A stretch of 40,322 nucleotides of DNA from Thermomicrobiales bacterium (GTDB lineage: Bacteria; Chloroflexota; Chloroflexia; Thermomicrobiales; UBA6265): assembly GCA_020853615.1 (NCBI GenBank), contig JADYYO010000033.1, positions 1 to 40,322 of the forward strand. The letters run 5' to 3'. The stretch's first letter is position 1. Every line of letters starts with the position of its first letter. The notes under the pieces were generated by a model, which saw only the letters and a program-made list of their open reading frames with translations, was not told the origin of the DNA and did no database searches. Position numbers and translations under genes: made by a program. Of this stretch, positions 15,043 to 25,977 are shown piece by piece.

Positions 15043-17052
15043 GACGCGGCCATTCCCCCGGCCGTTGCTCGCGCCGGCCGCGGGCTGCAGGTAGCGATCG
15101 AACCAGTCGACGATCCGCTGCATCAGGTCGATCTGGTGCAGCCGCTCCTTGATGCCGTGCCCCTCGCGCGGGTAGCGGACGAAGCGCACCGGGACTCCCA
15201 GCGTCTTCAACGCCCGGAAATACTCCATCCCCTGCGCCGGGTGGACCCGAGCGTCAGCGTCGCCGTGCAGGATGAGCGTCGGCGTCGTGACCGCCGAGAC
15301 GTACCGGATCGGCGAGGCCTTCCAGTAGTCGTCCATGTGGTGATAGGGGTGCCCCGGGAAGTAGAGGAGGTTCGCCGACGGGATGTCGTCCTGGCCATGG
15401 TCAGAGATCAGGTTGGCGAGGCCGGCTCCCATCATCGCCGCCTTGAAGATATCGGTCTGCGTGATCGTCCAGGCAGTCAGGTAGCCGCCCCAGCTCCACC
15501 CCGCGATGCCGAGGCGCTCCGGATCGGCGATGCCCCGCTCGACCATCGCCTCCGCACCGGTGACCAGGTCGCGCGACTCCCCGCCGCCGACATCGTCCTG
15601 CAGCAACTGCTGGTATGCGTGGCCATAGCCGGTGCTGCCGCGCGGGTTCGGCATGAGGACAGCGATGCCATGGCTGGCGAGCAACTGCGCCCAGTCGTGC
15701 CAGTCGAGCATGACCCGATCTTCCCACTGCCACGACGGGCCGCCGTGGATTTCGACCACCAGCGGATAGCGGCGCCCCGGCTCGTACCCCTGCGGGTAGG
15801 TCAGCAGTCCCTCGACCTCCACGCCGCCGTCGCTGAGCCACGTCACGTGCTCGACGGGCTGCAGGCGCCCGATGAACGATTCGCCGAAGGTCGTCAGCGT
15901 GGCGACATCGCCCCCCAGCTCCCCGGCGACAACCTCTTCCGGCGTCCTCGAATCGGTCCAGATGGCGGCGAAGCGCATCCCATCGGCCGAAAAGGTGACC
16001 CCCTGGATGATGCTGCCGCTCTCCGCAAGCGCCGGCGGCGTGATCGGCGCCATCGCGCCGGAGACGACGTCGACGCCATACAGACGCGCCCGCGTCCGCT
16101 CGACGACGCGCGCGGCAACCCGGCCCGGCTCCCCGGGATAGGGAATGACCTCCTCGACGATGCCCATCAGGTCGGGGAGGAGGTTGCGCGGCTCCCCGCC
16201 CACCAGCGGCACGACCCAGAGCGAATCGGAGGGCTGCTCCCGGTGCCCGTCGCTGCGCATGGCGACGACGGGCCCCTCGTCCGTCTCGACAACGACGAGC
16301 GATGTGCCACTCGTGCGCAGGCGAGCAACGTGCCGCGGCATCGCTCCCGCGACCGACACCTGCCAGAGGTCAGAGGGACCCATCAGCGCGTCGAACCCGA
16401 CATCGTCGGTGGTGAGGAGCGCGATCGACGCGCTGTCCGGCGCCCAGGCGTAGTCGCGTACCTCGCGGTTGCCAGTGGTGAGGCAGCGCGCGCTCCCTGT
16501 TGCCGGATCGACGACCCAGAGCCGGGCAAAGCCCGGCTCCTCCTCGACGACGATCGCGTCGTCCCGCTCCTTCTTCCGCGCCTTCCGGGCCTCTGGCTCG
16601 GGATCACGGCGAATCACCGCCACCAGCCGCCCATCCGGCGACCAGGAGGGCACCGTCAGCTCGCCAGTCAATTCGCCCAGTGGCTGCGCTTCCCCGCCGT
16701 CGACGGGCATCAGGAAGAGCCGCGCATCCTCCTTGCCCGGTTTCAGCCGGTCGGAGATGAAGAGGACACGATCGCCATCGGGCGACCAGCGCGGGGCGGT
16801 ATCCTCCGCCGTCCCCGCCGTCAGCTTGCGCGGCGCGGACCCGGGCTCGGCGATCCAGACCGCCTGCTCCGGCGTCTCCCCCTTCTTGCCGACCGGCGCG
16901 GCAGTGAAGAGCACGCGCCTGCCGTCCGGGGAGATGCGGGGATCTGCCGGCACCATGCGGTCGGCCAGTTCTTGCGGGGTCAGTGGCGCGTCGGCCTCTG
17001 AAGCGGTCACGGTTGTCGCGCCGCGGCGCGTCGATGTCGGTGTGGCGACCAC
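15028..17052 (-). CDS. S9-family prolyl-oligopeptidase-type serine peptidase
   Basis: The first 400 residues are TolB/WD40-like beta-propeller repeats (RISPDGRRVLFT, RWSPDGDRVLFIS, SWSPDGRLVAVI), followed by an alpha/beta hydrolase domain. The catalytic serine is S520 in GWSWGGYL. The aspartate lies in LHGDADARVHP and the histidine in YPREGHGIKE; the oxyanion segment is EIHGGPSWQWED. This fits acylaminoacyl-peptidase or dipeptidyl-peptidase members of S9. No signal peptide is seen, so it is probably cytoplasmic. I choose the GTG at 17052 because GGAGG stands 5 nt before it; the ATG at 17064 would place that Shine-Dalgarno inside the gene. It is divergent from ppc. Confidence 0.9.
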   Translation of the reverse strand: MVATPTSTRRGATTVTASEADAPLTPQELADRMVPADPRISPDGRRVLFTAAPVGKKGETPEQAVWIAEPGSAPRKLTAGTAEDTAPRWSPDGDRVLFISDRLKPGKEDARLFLMPVDGGEAQPLGELTGELTVPSWSPDGRLVAVIRRDPEPEARKARKKERDDAIVVEEEPGFARLWVVDPATGSARCLTTGNREVRDYAWAPDSASIALLTTDDVGFDALMGPSDLWQVSVAGAMPRHVARLRTSGTSLVVVETDEGPVVAMRSDGHREQPSDSLWVVPLVGGEPRNLLPDLMGIVEEVIPYPGEPGRVAARVVERTRARLYGVDVVSGAMAPITPPALAESGSIIQGVTFSADGMRFAAIWTDSRTPEEVVAGELGGDVATLTTFGESFIGRLQPVEHVTWLSDGGVEVEGLLTYPQGYEPGRRYPLVVEIHGGPSWQWEDRVMLDWHDWAQLLASHGIAVLMPNPRGSTGYGHAYQQLLQDDVGGGESRDLVTGAEAMVERGIADPERLGIAGWSWGGYLTAWTITQTDIFKAAMMGAGLANLISDHGQDDIPSANLLYFPGHPYHHMDDYWKASPIRYVSAVTTPTLILHGDADARVHPAQGMEYFRALKTLGVPVRFVRYPREGHGIKERLHQIDLMQRIVDWFDRYLQPAAGASNGRGNGRVSAEE

Positions 17053-17202
17053 ACAATCCTCCATACACGAGCGAACGATGTCACATTGCGGAAGTATCGC
17101 CGGTTACGCGGTCGATGCGGCAGATCGCCGGTGAGGCGGAGTATGCGGGAATCGGGCCGCCCTCCTGTACCACCAGGCCAATGCGTCCACCACCGCAATC
17201 CC

Positions 17203-17208
17203 TACAAT
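17203..17208 (+). promoter_or_regulatory. -10 of ppc, leaderless start
   Basis: TACAAT is followed by 7 nt (GACCGTC) and the ATG at 17216. The upstream ATG at 17207 overlaps the hexamer itself and is unlikely to be transcribed. No -35 consensus or Shine-Dalgarno is visible. The geometry equals that at rimI and the GNAT gene. Confidence 0.5.
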
Positions 17209-17215
17209 GACCGTC

Positions 17216-20005
<2,790 letters not shown>

Positions 20006-20012
20006 CGGGCGC

Positions 20013-20057
20013 GACAGAAACGACCGCGGGATCGATAATCCCGCGGTCGTTTCTGTC
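20013..20057. terminator. Strong hairpin terminator between ppc and the secreted protein gene
   Basis: A perfect 19-bp stem (20013-20031 and 20039-20057) encloses a 7-nt loop (TCGATAA). The arms start GACAGAAACGACCGCGGGA. The lower stem is A/T-rich (GACAGAAA / TTTCTGTC), so in either direction the G/C-rich upper stem is followed by a T-containing 3' side. It lies between convergent genes and probably serves both. Confidence 0.85.
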
Positions 20058-20104
20058 CGCATTCTCGGCGCCGGGCGACTATCGCCCGGCCCGAGACAGC
20101 GAGA

Positions 20105-20467
20105 TTACTGGTACGGCACACCCGGGACAGCCGGCACCGGAATCAGCGGCGGCAGCGGGTTGACGGCGATGCCGTTGATGTCGTAGCCGAGCTCGCCCGG
20201 CTCCGAGCCGACCGGCGCGCCGACATCGACGGTGTAATCGATGCCCTGGTTGGCCAGGCCGCCGTTGACCTCATCCTCGACGACGTCGATGACGCCCTCG
20301 CTGACAGCGCCGGTGCAGGTGCTGATGTCGAAGTAGCTGAGGCACGCACCGGTGACAGCGGCCACCTCATCCGTCCGCGGCACAGCGCCGGCGGGACCAA
20401 CCATCATGAACGGCACCGCGAGGCCCACCAGAGCCACGCCCAGCCGCTTGTACGAGAGTTTGCTCAT
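20105..20467 (-). CDS. Small secreted protein of unknown function, 120 aa
   Basis: The N-terminus MSKLSYKRLGVALVGLAV continues with FMMVGPAGA and looks like a Sec signal peptide with cleavage near AGA-VP. The mature part of about 92 residues is acidic, has two cysteines (ACLSYFDISTC) that may form a disulfide, and ends in a proline-rich tail (NPLPPLIPVPAVPGVPYQ). The start is supported by GGAGGGAAAGG a few nt upstream. A likely -10 (TACAAT, 20569-20564) lies about 95 nt upstream, overlapping no gene. I recognise no family. The tail could sit in the cell wall or associate with the envelope, but this is a guess. Confidence 0.75.
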   Translation of the reverse strand: MSKLSYKRLGVALVGLAVPFMMVGPAGAVPRTDEVAAVTGACLSYFDISTCTGAVSEGVIDVVEDEVNGGLANQGIDYTVDVGAPVGSEPGELGYDINGIAVNPLPPLIPVPAVPGVPYQ

Positions 20468-20563
20468 TGACCTTTCCCTCCGCGACTCTCACCCCGAGCC
20501 CAATATCGACGACGCAGGCAGCCCCCCGACCGCTGCTCGCCGGGCGCTCAGTACGCCCATGGC

Positions 20564-20569
20564 ATTGTA
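20564..20569 (-). promoter_or_regulatory. -10 hexamer before the small secreted protein
   Basis: On the minus strand TACAAT occurs 95 nt before the ATG at 20467. Upstream of it, TTTCCC at about 17 bp is only a weak -35. The stretch 20468-20596 between the two genes otherwise shows no feature. Confidence 0.4.
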
Positions 20570-20596
20570 CTACCTATCGGTGGAAGGGGAAACCCC

Positions 20597-22189
20597 CTAC
20601 CGTTGGGGAACCCCGCTCCCATCCGCGCTGGCGCCGAGCGGCGCTAACGCGTAGACGTACCCGTCGTGGCTGCTCGCGATCACGGTGTTCGCCACCACCG
20701 CCAGGTCGGCGCTGATCTCGCCGCCGGTCACGTAGGTCCAGAGCAGCCGCCCGTCGCGACTGTCAAGCGCGTTGATCGCCGGGCCGCTCGCCAGGAAGAT
20801 CGCTCGGTCGCCGACCGTCGCCGACGAGGCGATAGCATAGCCGAGGGGTGTGCTCCAGCGCAGATCGCCACTTCCCGCGTCGATCGCGCGCGCTGCCTGG
20901 TCGTCGCTACCGAGGTAGACCGACCCGTTGGCGATGGCCGGCGACGATTCGCCGCCGAACCCGCGTTCCCAGCGTTTGTGGCCTGTTTCGAGCTCGAGCG
21001 CCACCAGCGAGGGCTTCCTGGTCGCGAGGTAGACCGAACCATCCGCGATCGCCGGGGTGGAGAAGACCTCGCCCCCAGCTTTCGCCTGCCAGCGCTTGCG
21101 CCCGGTCTCCAGATCGAGCGCCGTAACATCGCCCGTTTCGTCGGGGATCACGATCATCCCGTTCGCAACGGCCGGAGAGCCAAAAAGGAGACTGTTGCTA
21201 CGGTAGTGCCAGATCTCCTTCCCGGTCGCGGTCTCGAGGGCCGATATATGCCCTTCCTGCGTCGCCACCAGGACGCGGTCGCCAATAACGAGCGGCGAGC
21301 ACGATCCGGCGAAGTGAAGCGGCTCGCTCCAGCGTTGATGTCCAGTTCGCGCGTCGATGGCGACGACGGTGTAGCCGGAGGCGACATAGAGCGTCGCACC
21401 GTCGAACGCCGGGGTGCCGCGCGCGATGTAATCGCCGATGTCGGTGCGCCAGAGCTCCTTGCCATCCGCGAAGCCGAGCGCAATCAGGCTGCCGGACTTC
21501 GTCGCCACGTAAACCGCGCCGAGGCCCACCACCGGCGACGCGTACGTCTCGCCGCCGACGTAGCTCTTCCACTTCAGCGCCGGCCGATCGAGCGGGACAG
21601 GCCCCGGATTGACCCCCGTCCGCGCCGCATCGCCCCGGAACATCGGCACATCGCCCACGCGCGCCAGCGGCGCTGCCGGCGCGTGCACGGCCTGAGCGGC
21701 GGGCGTCGCCGGCGATTCTGCCGGCGGGGCAGGCGCCTCCCCACCGGCGAGCCCGAGCGTTTGCACCAGCACGGCCGCCAACACCGCGATCGAGAAGAGC
21801 GTCGTTGCCGCTCCCGCCCGGGCCAGCGCCCCCGGGTTCCCACGCAACCGCCAGTAGCCGACGAGGAGCAGCAGCAGGCCGAGGGCGAAGAACGGCGCGC
21901 CGATGCCGACGCCGCCGCCGAACCAGAGAGCCAGCAGGGACGCGGCGGCGCCCACCCAGAGGAGACCAACGCCGTCGCCCGACTCCGACATCAATCGGCG
22001 ACGCCGCTCTTCCCGCTCCCGCTCGCGAGCGGCGAGCAGGTAATCGGGCAGGGTGAACTGCGTCTGGGGCGCCCGGGCCAACCCAGCCTCGGCAACGCGG
22101 TCGAGGTACTCGGCGCACTCGCTGCAGAACTCCGCCGTCGGCGGATTTCGATGCCCGCAGGTTCCGCAGCGTCGCTCGCGATGGTCCAT
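20597..22189 (-). CDS. Zinc-ribbon, membrane-spanning PQQ-like beta-propeller protein
   Basis: A 530-residue composite. Residues 8-25 form a treble-clef zinc ribbon (C8, C11, C22, C25). A charged linker (EREREERRRR) follows, then three transmembrane segments between about 72 and 146, then a Pro/Ala-rich spacer. From about residue 180 to the end there are eight PQQ-like propeller blades (repeating ASPVVGLGAVYVAT, GTPAFDGATLYVAS, GSPAVANGMIV, STPAIADGSVYLAT and so on), each ending in a G-x-x-x-W strand. The ribbon would be cytoplasmic and the propeller outside. PQQ-binding catalytic residues are not evident, so a binding or scaffold role resembling BamB is more likely than an alcohol dehydrogenase. 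It follows the methyltransferase gene by 23 nt, so it is probably in the envelope operon. Confidence 0.85.
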   Translation of the reverse strand: MDHRERRCGTCGHRNPPTAEFCSECAEYLDRVAEAGLARAPQTQFTLPDYLLAAREREREERRRRLMSESGDGVGLLWVGAAASLLALWFGGGVGIGAPFFALGLLLLLVGYWRLRGNPGALARAGAATTLFSIAVLAAVLVQTLGLAGGEAPAPPAESPATPAAQAVHAPAAPLARVGDVPMFRGDAARTGVNPGPVPLDRPALKWKSYVGGETYASPVVGLGAVYVATKSGSLIALGFADGKELWRTDIGDYIARGTPAFDGATLYVASGYTVVAIDARTGHQRWSEPLHFAGSCSPLVIGDRVLVATQEGHISALETATGKEIWHYRSNSLLFGSPAVANGMIVIPDETGDVTALDLETGRKRWQAKAGGEVFSTPAIADGSVYLATRKPSLVALELETGHKRWERGFGGESSPAIANGSVYLGSDDQAARAIDAGSGDLRWSTPLGYAIASSATVGDRAIFLASGPAINALDSRDGRLLWTYVTGGEISADLAVVANTVIASSHDGYVYALAPLGASADGSGVPQR

Positions 22190-22212
22190 GGCGAAGGTTC
22201 CAAACGGCGAGA

Positions 22213-22887
22213 TCAGGGTGTCGGGCGCGGTCCCTGGCCATTGGCGCCGACGCGCCCGCGCTGCTGCATTGAGGTGTCGGCGACGCAGATCGTCCAGGGA
22301 AATGAGCCGATCAGCCGCCGCACCCGCATCTGCTTGGCCACGAGCGCGCCGAACGCGGCGCGCGACCAGAACTGCTTGTGGTCGGGATCACTCCCCCGAG
22401 GGCGGATATCGAGGTTCTTGCCGCGCGCCGCGTTCGCCAGACTGAAGGCGGGCTCGTGGGGAACGCTGAGAACGACGCCCCGGCGGGCGACACGGGCGAA
22501 CTCGGCCAGCGCCAACTCGGGCAGATCGCCGGGGAGATGCTCCAGGACCTCGAAGCAGCCGACGACATCGAACGCGTTGTCCGGAAAGGGCAACTCGACC
22601 ACGCTCCCCGGCACGAACCGGGCCGAGGGATTCGTCTCCCGGGCGATCTCCAGGGCGCCTGCCGACAGGTCGCACCCGGTCAGCTCCAGATTCGGCATCG
22701 CCTCCAGCATGCGCCGCGCGACAAACCCCTCGCCGCAGCCGGCATCGAGAAACGAATCGGGAGCGAGCGCCACGACCTCACGCACGATACGCTGGTGAAA
22801 GCGGTCGATCAGCGCCCGCTGGATCGGATTCCCCGCCGTGTGTTTCCGGTAGTTGCTCGATGTCCGAGCGTGCACGTCGAGATTCAT
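22213..22887 (-). CDS. SAM-dependent methyltransferase (class I, type 11/12)
   Basis: A 224-residue Rossmann methyltransferase. The SAM-binding motif FLDAGCGEGFVAR lies near residue 46, then LTGCDLSAGALEIA (acidic residue binding the ribose), FPDNAFDVVGCFEVLEHL (motif IV) and RRGVVLSVPHEP. The substrate is not evident; neighbours suggest a lipid-linked sugar or an isoprenoid-type lipid. The start ATG 22887 (MNLDVHARTSSNYRKH) is preferred over the longer frame from 22941, whose first 18 residues are Arg-rich and unconserved in appearance. It lies 64 nt after the flippase-like gene on the same strand. Confidence 0.88.
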   Translation of the reverse strand: MNLDVHARTSSNYRKHTAGNPIQRALIDRFHQRIVREVVALAPDSFLDAGCGEGFVARRMLEAMPNLELTGCDLSAGALEIARETNPSARFVPGSVVELPFPDNAFDVVGCFEVLEHLPGDLPELALAEFARVARRGVVLSVPHEPAFSLANAARGKNLDIRPRGSDPDHKQFWSRAAFGALVAKQMRVRRLIGSFPWTICVADTSMQQRGRVGANGQGPRPTP

Positions 22888-22951
22888 GCGGAGTCGGCTC
22901 CGGTTCTGTCGGCCGCGTGGCTGCCCGATCGCGCGGCGCATCGGGGCGCGA

Positions 22952-23959
22952 TCATCGCCCCGTCGCCAGTCTCCGCGCCACCCGTACGATACCCCAGGCG
23001 ATCGGCGTCACGACGAAGAGCGCCAGGCGGTAGGTAATCGCCGCCAGCACCACCGGCCCGGCGGCAAGCCCCTCCAGGCGCGCCGCGCCCGCCATCAGCG
23101 CCTCGCGCACGCCGGCCCCGCCCGGCACCGGGCTGAGCATGCCGATGAGCATTGGCAGCCCCATGACCCCGAGTACGAGCGGCGCGCTCGGGGGTGTACC
23201 GAAAATGGCGAGCAGCGCCGCCATGATCGCGCTCTGCGCCGCCCAGTAGCCGCCGGTCATGCCGGCGGCGGCCAGGGCCAACCCCGGGCTCCGCAACGGA
23301 TTCGCCAGCATCGGGCGCAGCAGCCGCTGCAGGCGCGCGCGCACGGAGGCGAGGAGCAGGCAGACCACGGCCACTAATGCGACGGCAACCAGCAGGCCGA
23401 GCGCCACCGCCATCGCATTCCGATCGAACGCCATCGTCTGCAGGAGGGCGGTGCCCCCAAGCGCGAGCCAGAGCGCCGAGACGATCAGCAGGGCGACCAC
23501 ATCGAGCGCCAGCTCCCAGCCGACCACAGCCGCGCTCTGCGCCGGGGTCAGCCCCAGATCGCGCACCGTCAGCGCGGCGCGCGTCGGCACCGCCAGTCCG
23601 ATCGGCGCGGCATAGTTGACGATGACCGAGGTCAGGAAGACTTCCACCGACGACGTCCACGACGGAGCGCCCCCGGCCATGCGCGCGAGCACATGCCAGC
23701 GCCCCCCAAGAAGCAGAATGGTCGCCGTATAGGCGAGCAGGATGGCCAGCGCCTTCCAGGGCGACAACTCGCGCAGCGACGCTCCGATCTCCTCGAGGCC
23801 GCCCTGGCGCCAGAGGATCAGCGTCGCGAGCAAGCCGGCAACGAGAAAGATGACCGGTGTCGGCGCCATCAGCAGGGGCCCCAGCCACCTCCGCCAACCC
23901 GGATGCGGGCGCCGCGCCGTCTCGACCCCAATGCTCGGGGGGGTGGTCGACTCGTTCAT
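22952..23959 (-). CDS. Lysylphosphatidylglycerol synthase TM-domain protein (flippase-like)
   Basis: A 335-residue integral membrane protein with about eight transmembrane segments (PVIFLVAGLLATLILW, ALAILLAYTATILLL and others). It matches the LPG_synthase_TM/UPF0104 family by the motifs VNYAAPIGLAVPTRAALTVRDLGL, VVGWELALDVVALL, and PMLIGMLSPVPGGAGVREAL. Family members lack the MprF synthase domain and are linked to lipid or glycolipid translocation. ATG 23959 overlaps the upstream glycosyltransferase stop as ATGA, so both are translationally coupled. The long N-terminal frame from 24589 is the antisense shadow of that gene and was dropped. Confidence 0.88.
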   Translation of the reverse strand: MNESTTPPSIGVETARRPHPGWRRWLGPLLMAPTPVIFLVAGLLATLILWRQGGLEEIGASLRELSPWKALAILLAYTATILLLGGRWHVLARMAGGAPSWTSSVEVFLTSVIVNYAAPIGLAVPTRAALTVRDLGLTPAQSAAVVGWELALDVVALLIVSALWLALGGTALLQTMAFDRNAMAVALGLLVAVALVAVVCLLLASVRARLQRLLRPMLANPLRSPGLALAAAGMTGGYWAAQSAIMAALLAIFGTPPSAPLVLGVMGLPMLIGMLSPVPGGAGVREALMAGAARLEGLAAGPVVLAAITYRLALFVVTPIAWGIVRVARRLATGR

Positions 23960-25062
23960 CGGGGCGGCTGCGTCGCCCGCGCCCGCTCGATCCGTTCCTC
24001 GCTCAGCCCGGCTGTCTCCCGCACCGGGGCCAGCCACGAGCCTCCGTCGCGCGCGTGCGAGCCATGCACCAGCAATTCGCCGAGGAGCCCTAGGCCGAAG
24101 AATTGCGCGCCAATCAGCACGAGCAACACCGACAGGAGGAGGAGTGGTCGGGTCCCGATCGCCGCGCCAGTGACGATCTTCTCGGCGGTCAGCCAGAGCC
24201 CGATCAGCGCCCCGGCCGCCAGCGCCAGAAAACCGGGCATGCCGAGCACGTGCATCGGGCGCTGGCGATACTCGGTGAGGAAGGTGACGGTCAGCAGATC
24301 GAGGAACCCCTTGATCAACCGCGACCAGCCGTACTTCGAGCTGCCCCAGCGACGCGGGTGGTGACGCACCGGCAGCTCGGCGATGCGGTACCCCTCGGCG
24401 TTCGCCAGCACGGGGGTGAAGCGGTGCAGCTCGCCATAGAGGCGAATGCTGCGCGCCACCTCCCGGCGATACGCCTTGAAGCCGCAGTTGAAGTCGTGCA
24501 GGGGGACTCCGGAGACCCGGCGCACGGTCGAATTGAAGATCCGGCTGGGGAAGGTCTTCCCGAGCGGGTCCTGCCGCCGCTGCTTCCACCCTGAGACCAG
24601 GTCGAACCCCTCATCAAGCTTGTCGAGGAAACGGGGGATTTCGGCCGGATCGTCCTGCAGGTCGGCGTCCATGGTGATGATCACCTCGCCGGTCGCCACG
24701 GCGAACCCGGTCGCCAGGCCGCGCGCCTTGCCGAAGTTGCGGCGATGCCGCAGTGCGATAACCCGCGAATCGGCCGCCGCCAGCGCCTGCAGCGCCCTCC
24801 ACGTGTCGTCCGTCGACCCGTCGTCGATGAAGATCACCTCGAAGGGGATGCCGGCAGGGTCGAGCGCGGCCACGATCGCCTCGTGCAGCGCGGCGACGTT
24901 CCCCTCTTCATTCATCGCCGGCGCCACGAGACTCACCAGCGGCCGCTTCGCTCGCGACAGGCCGTCCGCCCCCGTTTCGCCGCGATCCGCGGGCTCGATC
25001 TGGGGCAAGAGCGTCAGACCGTCGCCGCCGGAGGCTCCTTGTGCTGGCTGACGGTGTGCCAT
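23956..25062 (-). CDS. Family 2 glycosyltransferase, polyprenyl-phosphate type
   Basis: The GT2 catalytic domain shows SLVAPAMNEEGNVAAL, VIFIDDGSTDDTW, HRRNFGKARGLATG and the DxD-like TMDADLQDDPAEIP. It ends with the acceptor-side PVRHHPRRWGSSKY. Two C-terminal transmembrane segments (VLGMPGFLALAAGALIGLWL and LLLLSVLLVLIGAQFFGLGLL) follow. This is the architecture of DPM1/GtrB/ArnC-like enzymes, which transfer a sugar from a nucleotide donor to undecaprenyl or similar phosphate. ATG 25062 has GAGGG 8-9 nt before it; ATG 25077 is an alternative. Together with the coupled flippase-like gene it suggests a lipid-linked sugar being made and moved across the membrane. Confidence 0.9.
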   Translation of the reverse strand: MAHRQPAQGASGGDGLTLLPQIEPADRGETGADGLSRAKRPLVSLVAPAMNEEGNVAALHEAIVAALDPAGIPFEVIFIDDGSTDDTWRALQALAAADSRVIALRHRRNFGKARGLATGFAVATGEVIITMDADLQDDPAEIPRFLDKLDEGFDLVSGWKQRRQDPLGKTFPSRIFNSTVRRVSGVPLHDFNCGFKAYRREVARSIRLYGELHRFTPVLANAEGYRIAELPVRHHPRRWGSSKYGWSRLIKGFLDLLTVTFLTEYRQRPMHVLGMPGFLALAAGALIGLWLTAEKIVTGAAIGTRPLLLLSVLLVLIGAQFFGLGLLGELLVHGSHARDGGSWLAPVRETAGLSEERIERARATQPPR

Positions 25063-25104
25063 TGAAACGTCCCTCATGCTGACGTCAGGATTCCTGCCGG
25101 GGAA

Positions 25105-25134
25105 AGTATGCGCCGCGTGGAGGCAAGGCACCAA
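25105..25134 (-). promoter_or_regulatory. Promoter of the glycosyltransferase-flippase operon
   Basis: On the minus strand TTGGTG (25134-25129), an 18-bp spacer and CATACT (25110-25105) form a reasonable promoter 28-43 nt before the two candidate ATGs. The leader contains a palindrome TGACGTCA next to AGGAATCCT. Confidence 0.5.
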
Positions 25135-25206
25135 GCGCGCGTCTTGCGGGTAGAGTTGCAGGGGCGGATCCGCCGTCCAGAGCATGCCCCAGGATCAGGA
25201 GAGCAG

Positions 25207-25782
25207 ATGCTGAAGAGACGGCTCCTGACACGTGCAATGCGTCCCCGCGCACCTTGGCGAGGTAACCGATCTGCCATCCCCTCTCATGGCAGCCTGGCCC
25301 TGCTGGCCCCTCTCATCCTGCTGATCCTCGCGAGTTGCGGCGCCCCCGGGGCGCCTGCCGAGCTCATCGCCCCCTCGCCGCTTCCCGCCCGGACCGCCAC
25401 GCCAGCGCCCCACCCGGTCGCCACGCCAGTTCCGGGCATCGGCCCCATCCAATGGACGAGCGCGACCGACCCGGAAACGAGCGCTCCGGTCGATACCGTC
25501 ACCCAGTACGTCACCGATGCCCCGCGGATCATCGCCGCGAGCGAAGCCATCGCCCTTCGGGCTGGCTCGGTCGTCGAAGCGCGCTGGGAGTACAACAACA
25601 CCTCGCTCGACTCCCTCACCACCCGGCTCCAGATCACCGCCGACGTCCACCAGCAGTGGCTGGCGTTCACGCTGCGGCGCGATCCCGACGTGCTCTGGCC
25701 CGCCGGCGCCTACCGCATCACGATCTCGCTCGATGGCGTCCAGGTACAGCAGGCGGCCGTCGACGTTGTTGATCCGGAATAG
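25207..25782 (+). CDS. Lipoprotein of unknown function
   Basis: A 191-residue protein starting at an ATG with AGGAG 6 nt upstream. After a basic start (MLKRRLLTRAMRPR) there is a hydrophobic stretch and a lipobox LLILASC-G, then a Pro/Ala/Thr-rich spacer. The globular part (from about IGPIQWTSATDPETSAP) looks beta-rich, with strands such as SVVEARWEYNNTSLDSL and YRITISLDGVQVQQAAV, ending in VVDPE. It resembles small Ig-like lipoproteins that decorate the outer face of the membrane, but no family is recognised. It is divergent from the glycosyltransferase operon. Confidence 0.75.
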   Translation: MLKRRLLTRAMRPRAPWRGNRSAIPSHGSLALLAPLILLILASCGAPGAPAELIAPSPLPARTATPAPHPVATPVPGIGPIQWTSATDPETSAPVDTVTQYVTDAPRIIAASEAIALRAGSVVEARWEYNNTSLDSLTTRLQITADVHQQWLAFTLRRDPDVLWPAGAYRITISLDGVQVQQAAVDVVDPE

Positions 25783-25803
25783 CTCCCGGCCCCCGGGCTT
25801 GCC

Positions 25804-25833
25804 TTGTCGGGGGCGAAAATGCGGTGCTACCCT
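25804..25833 (+). promoter_or_regulatory. Promoter of the 113-aa unknown gene
   Basis: TTGTCG (25804-25809), an 18-bp spacer and TGC-TACCCT (-10 at 25828-25833) resemble the rimI promoter. The predicted start is near 25840, giving a leader of about 138 nt to the GTG at 25978. The rest of 25783-25977 shows only a weak GC-rich hairpin after the lipoprotein stop. Confidence 0.5.
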
Positions 25834-25977
25834 CTTCGTGTCGGGTCCGGAAGAACTGCAGTCTCCCGCGCACCGTTGTTGCTGGTCCGGCACGCCGGAT
25901 CACACCGAAGCGCGAACCCATGACCGCCGCTCCGCGCGGGCATGAGCCCTACGTTGCCGTAGAGCCAGGAGTTAGAC

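Noticed and set aside
22952-24589. 545-codon version of the flippase-like protein
   Set aside because: The first 210 residues are antisense noise over the glycosyltransferase gene; the protein starts at ATG 23959 with an ATGA overlap.
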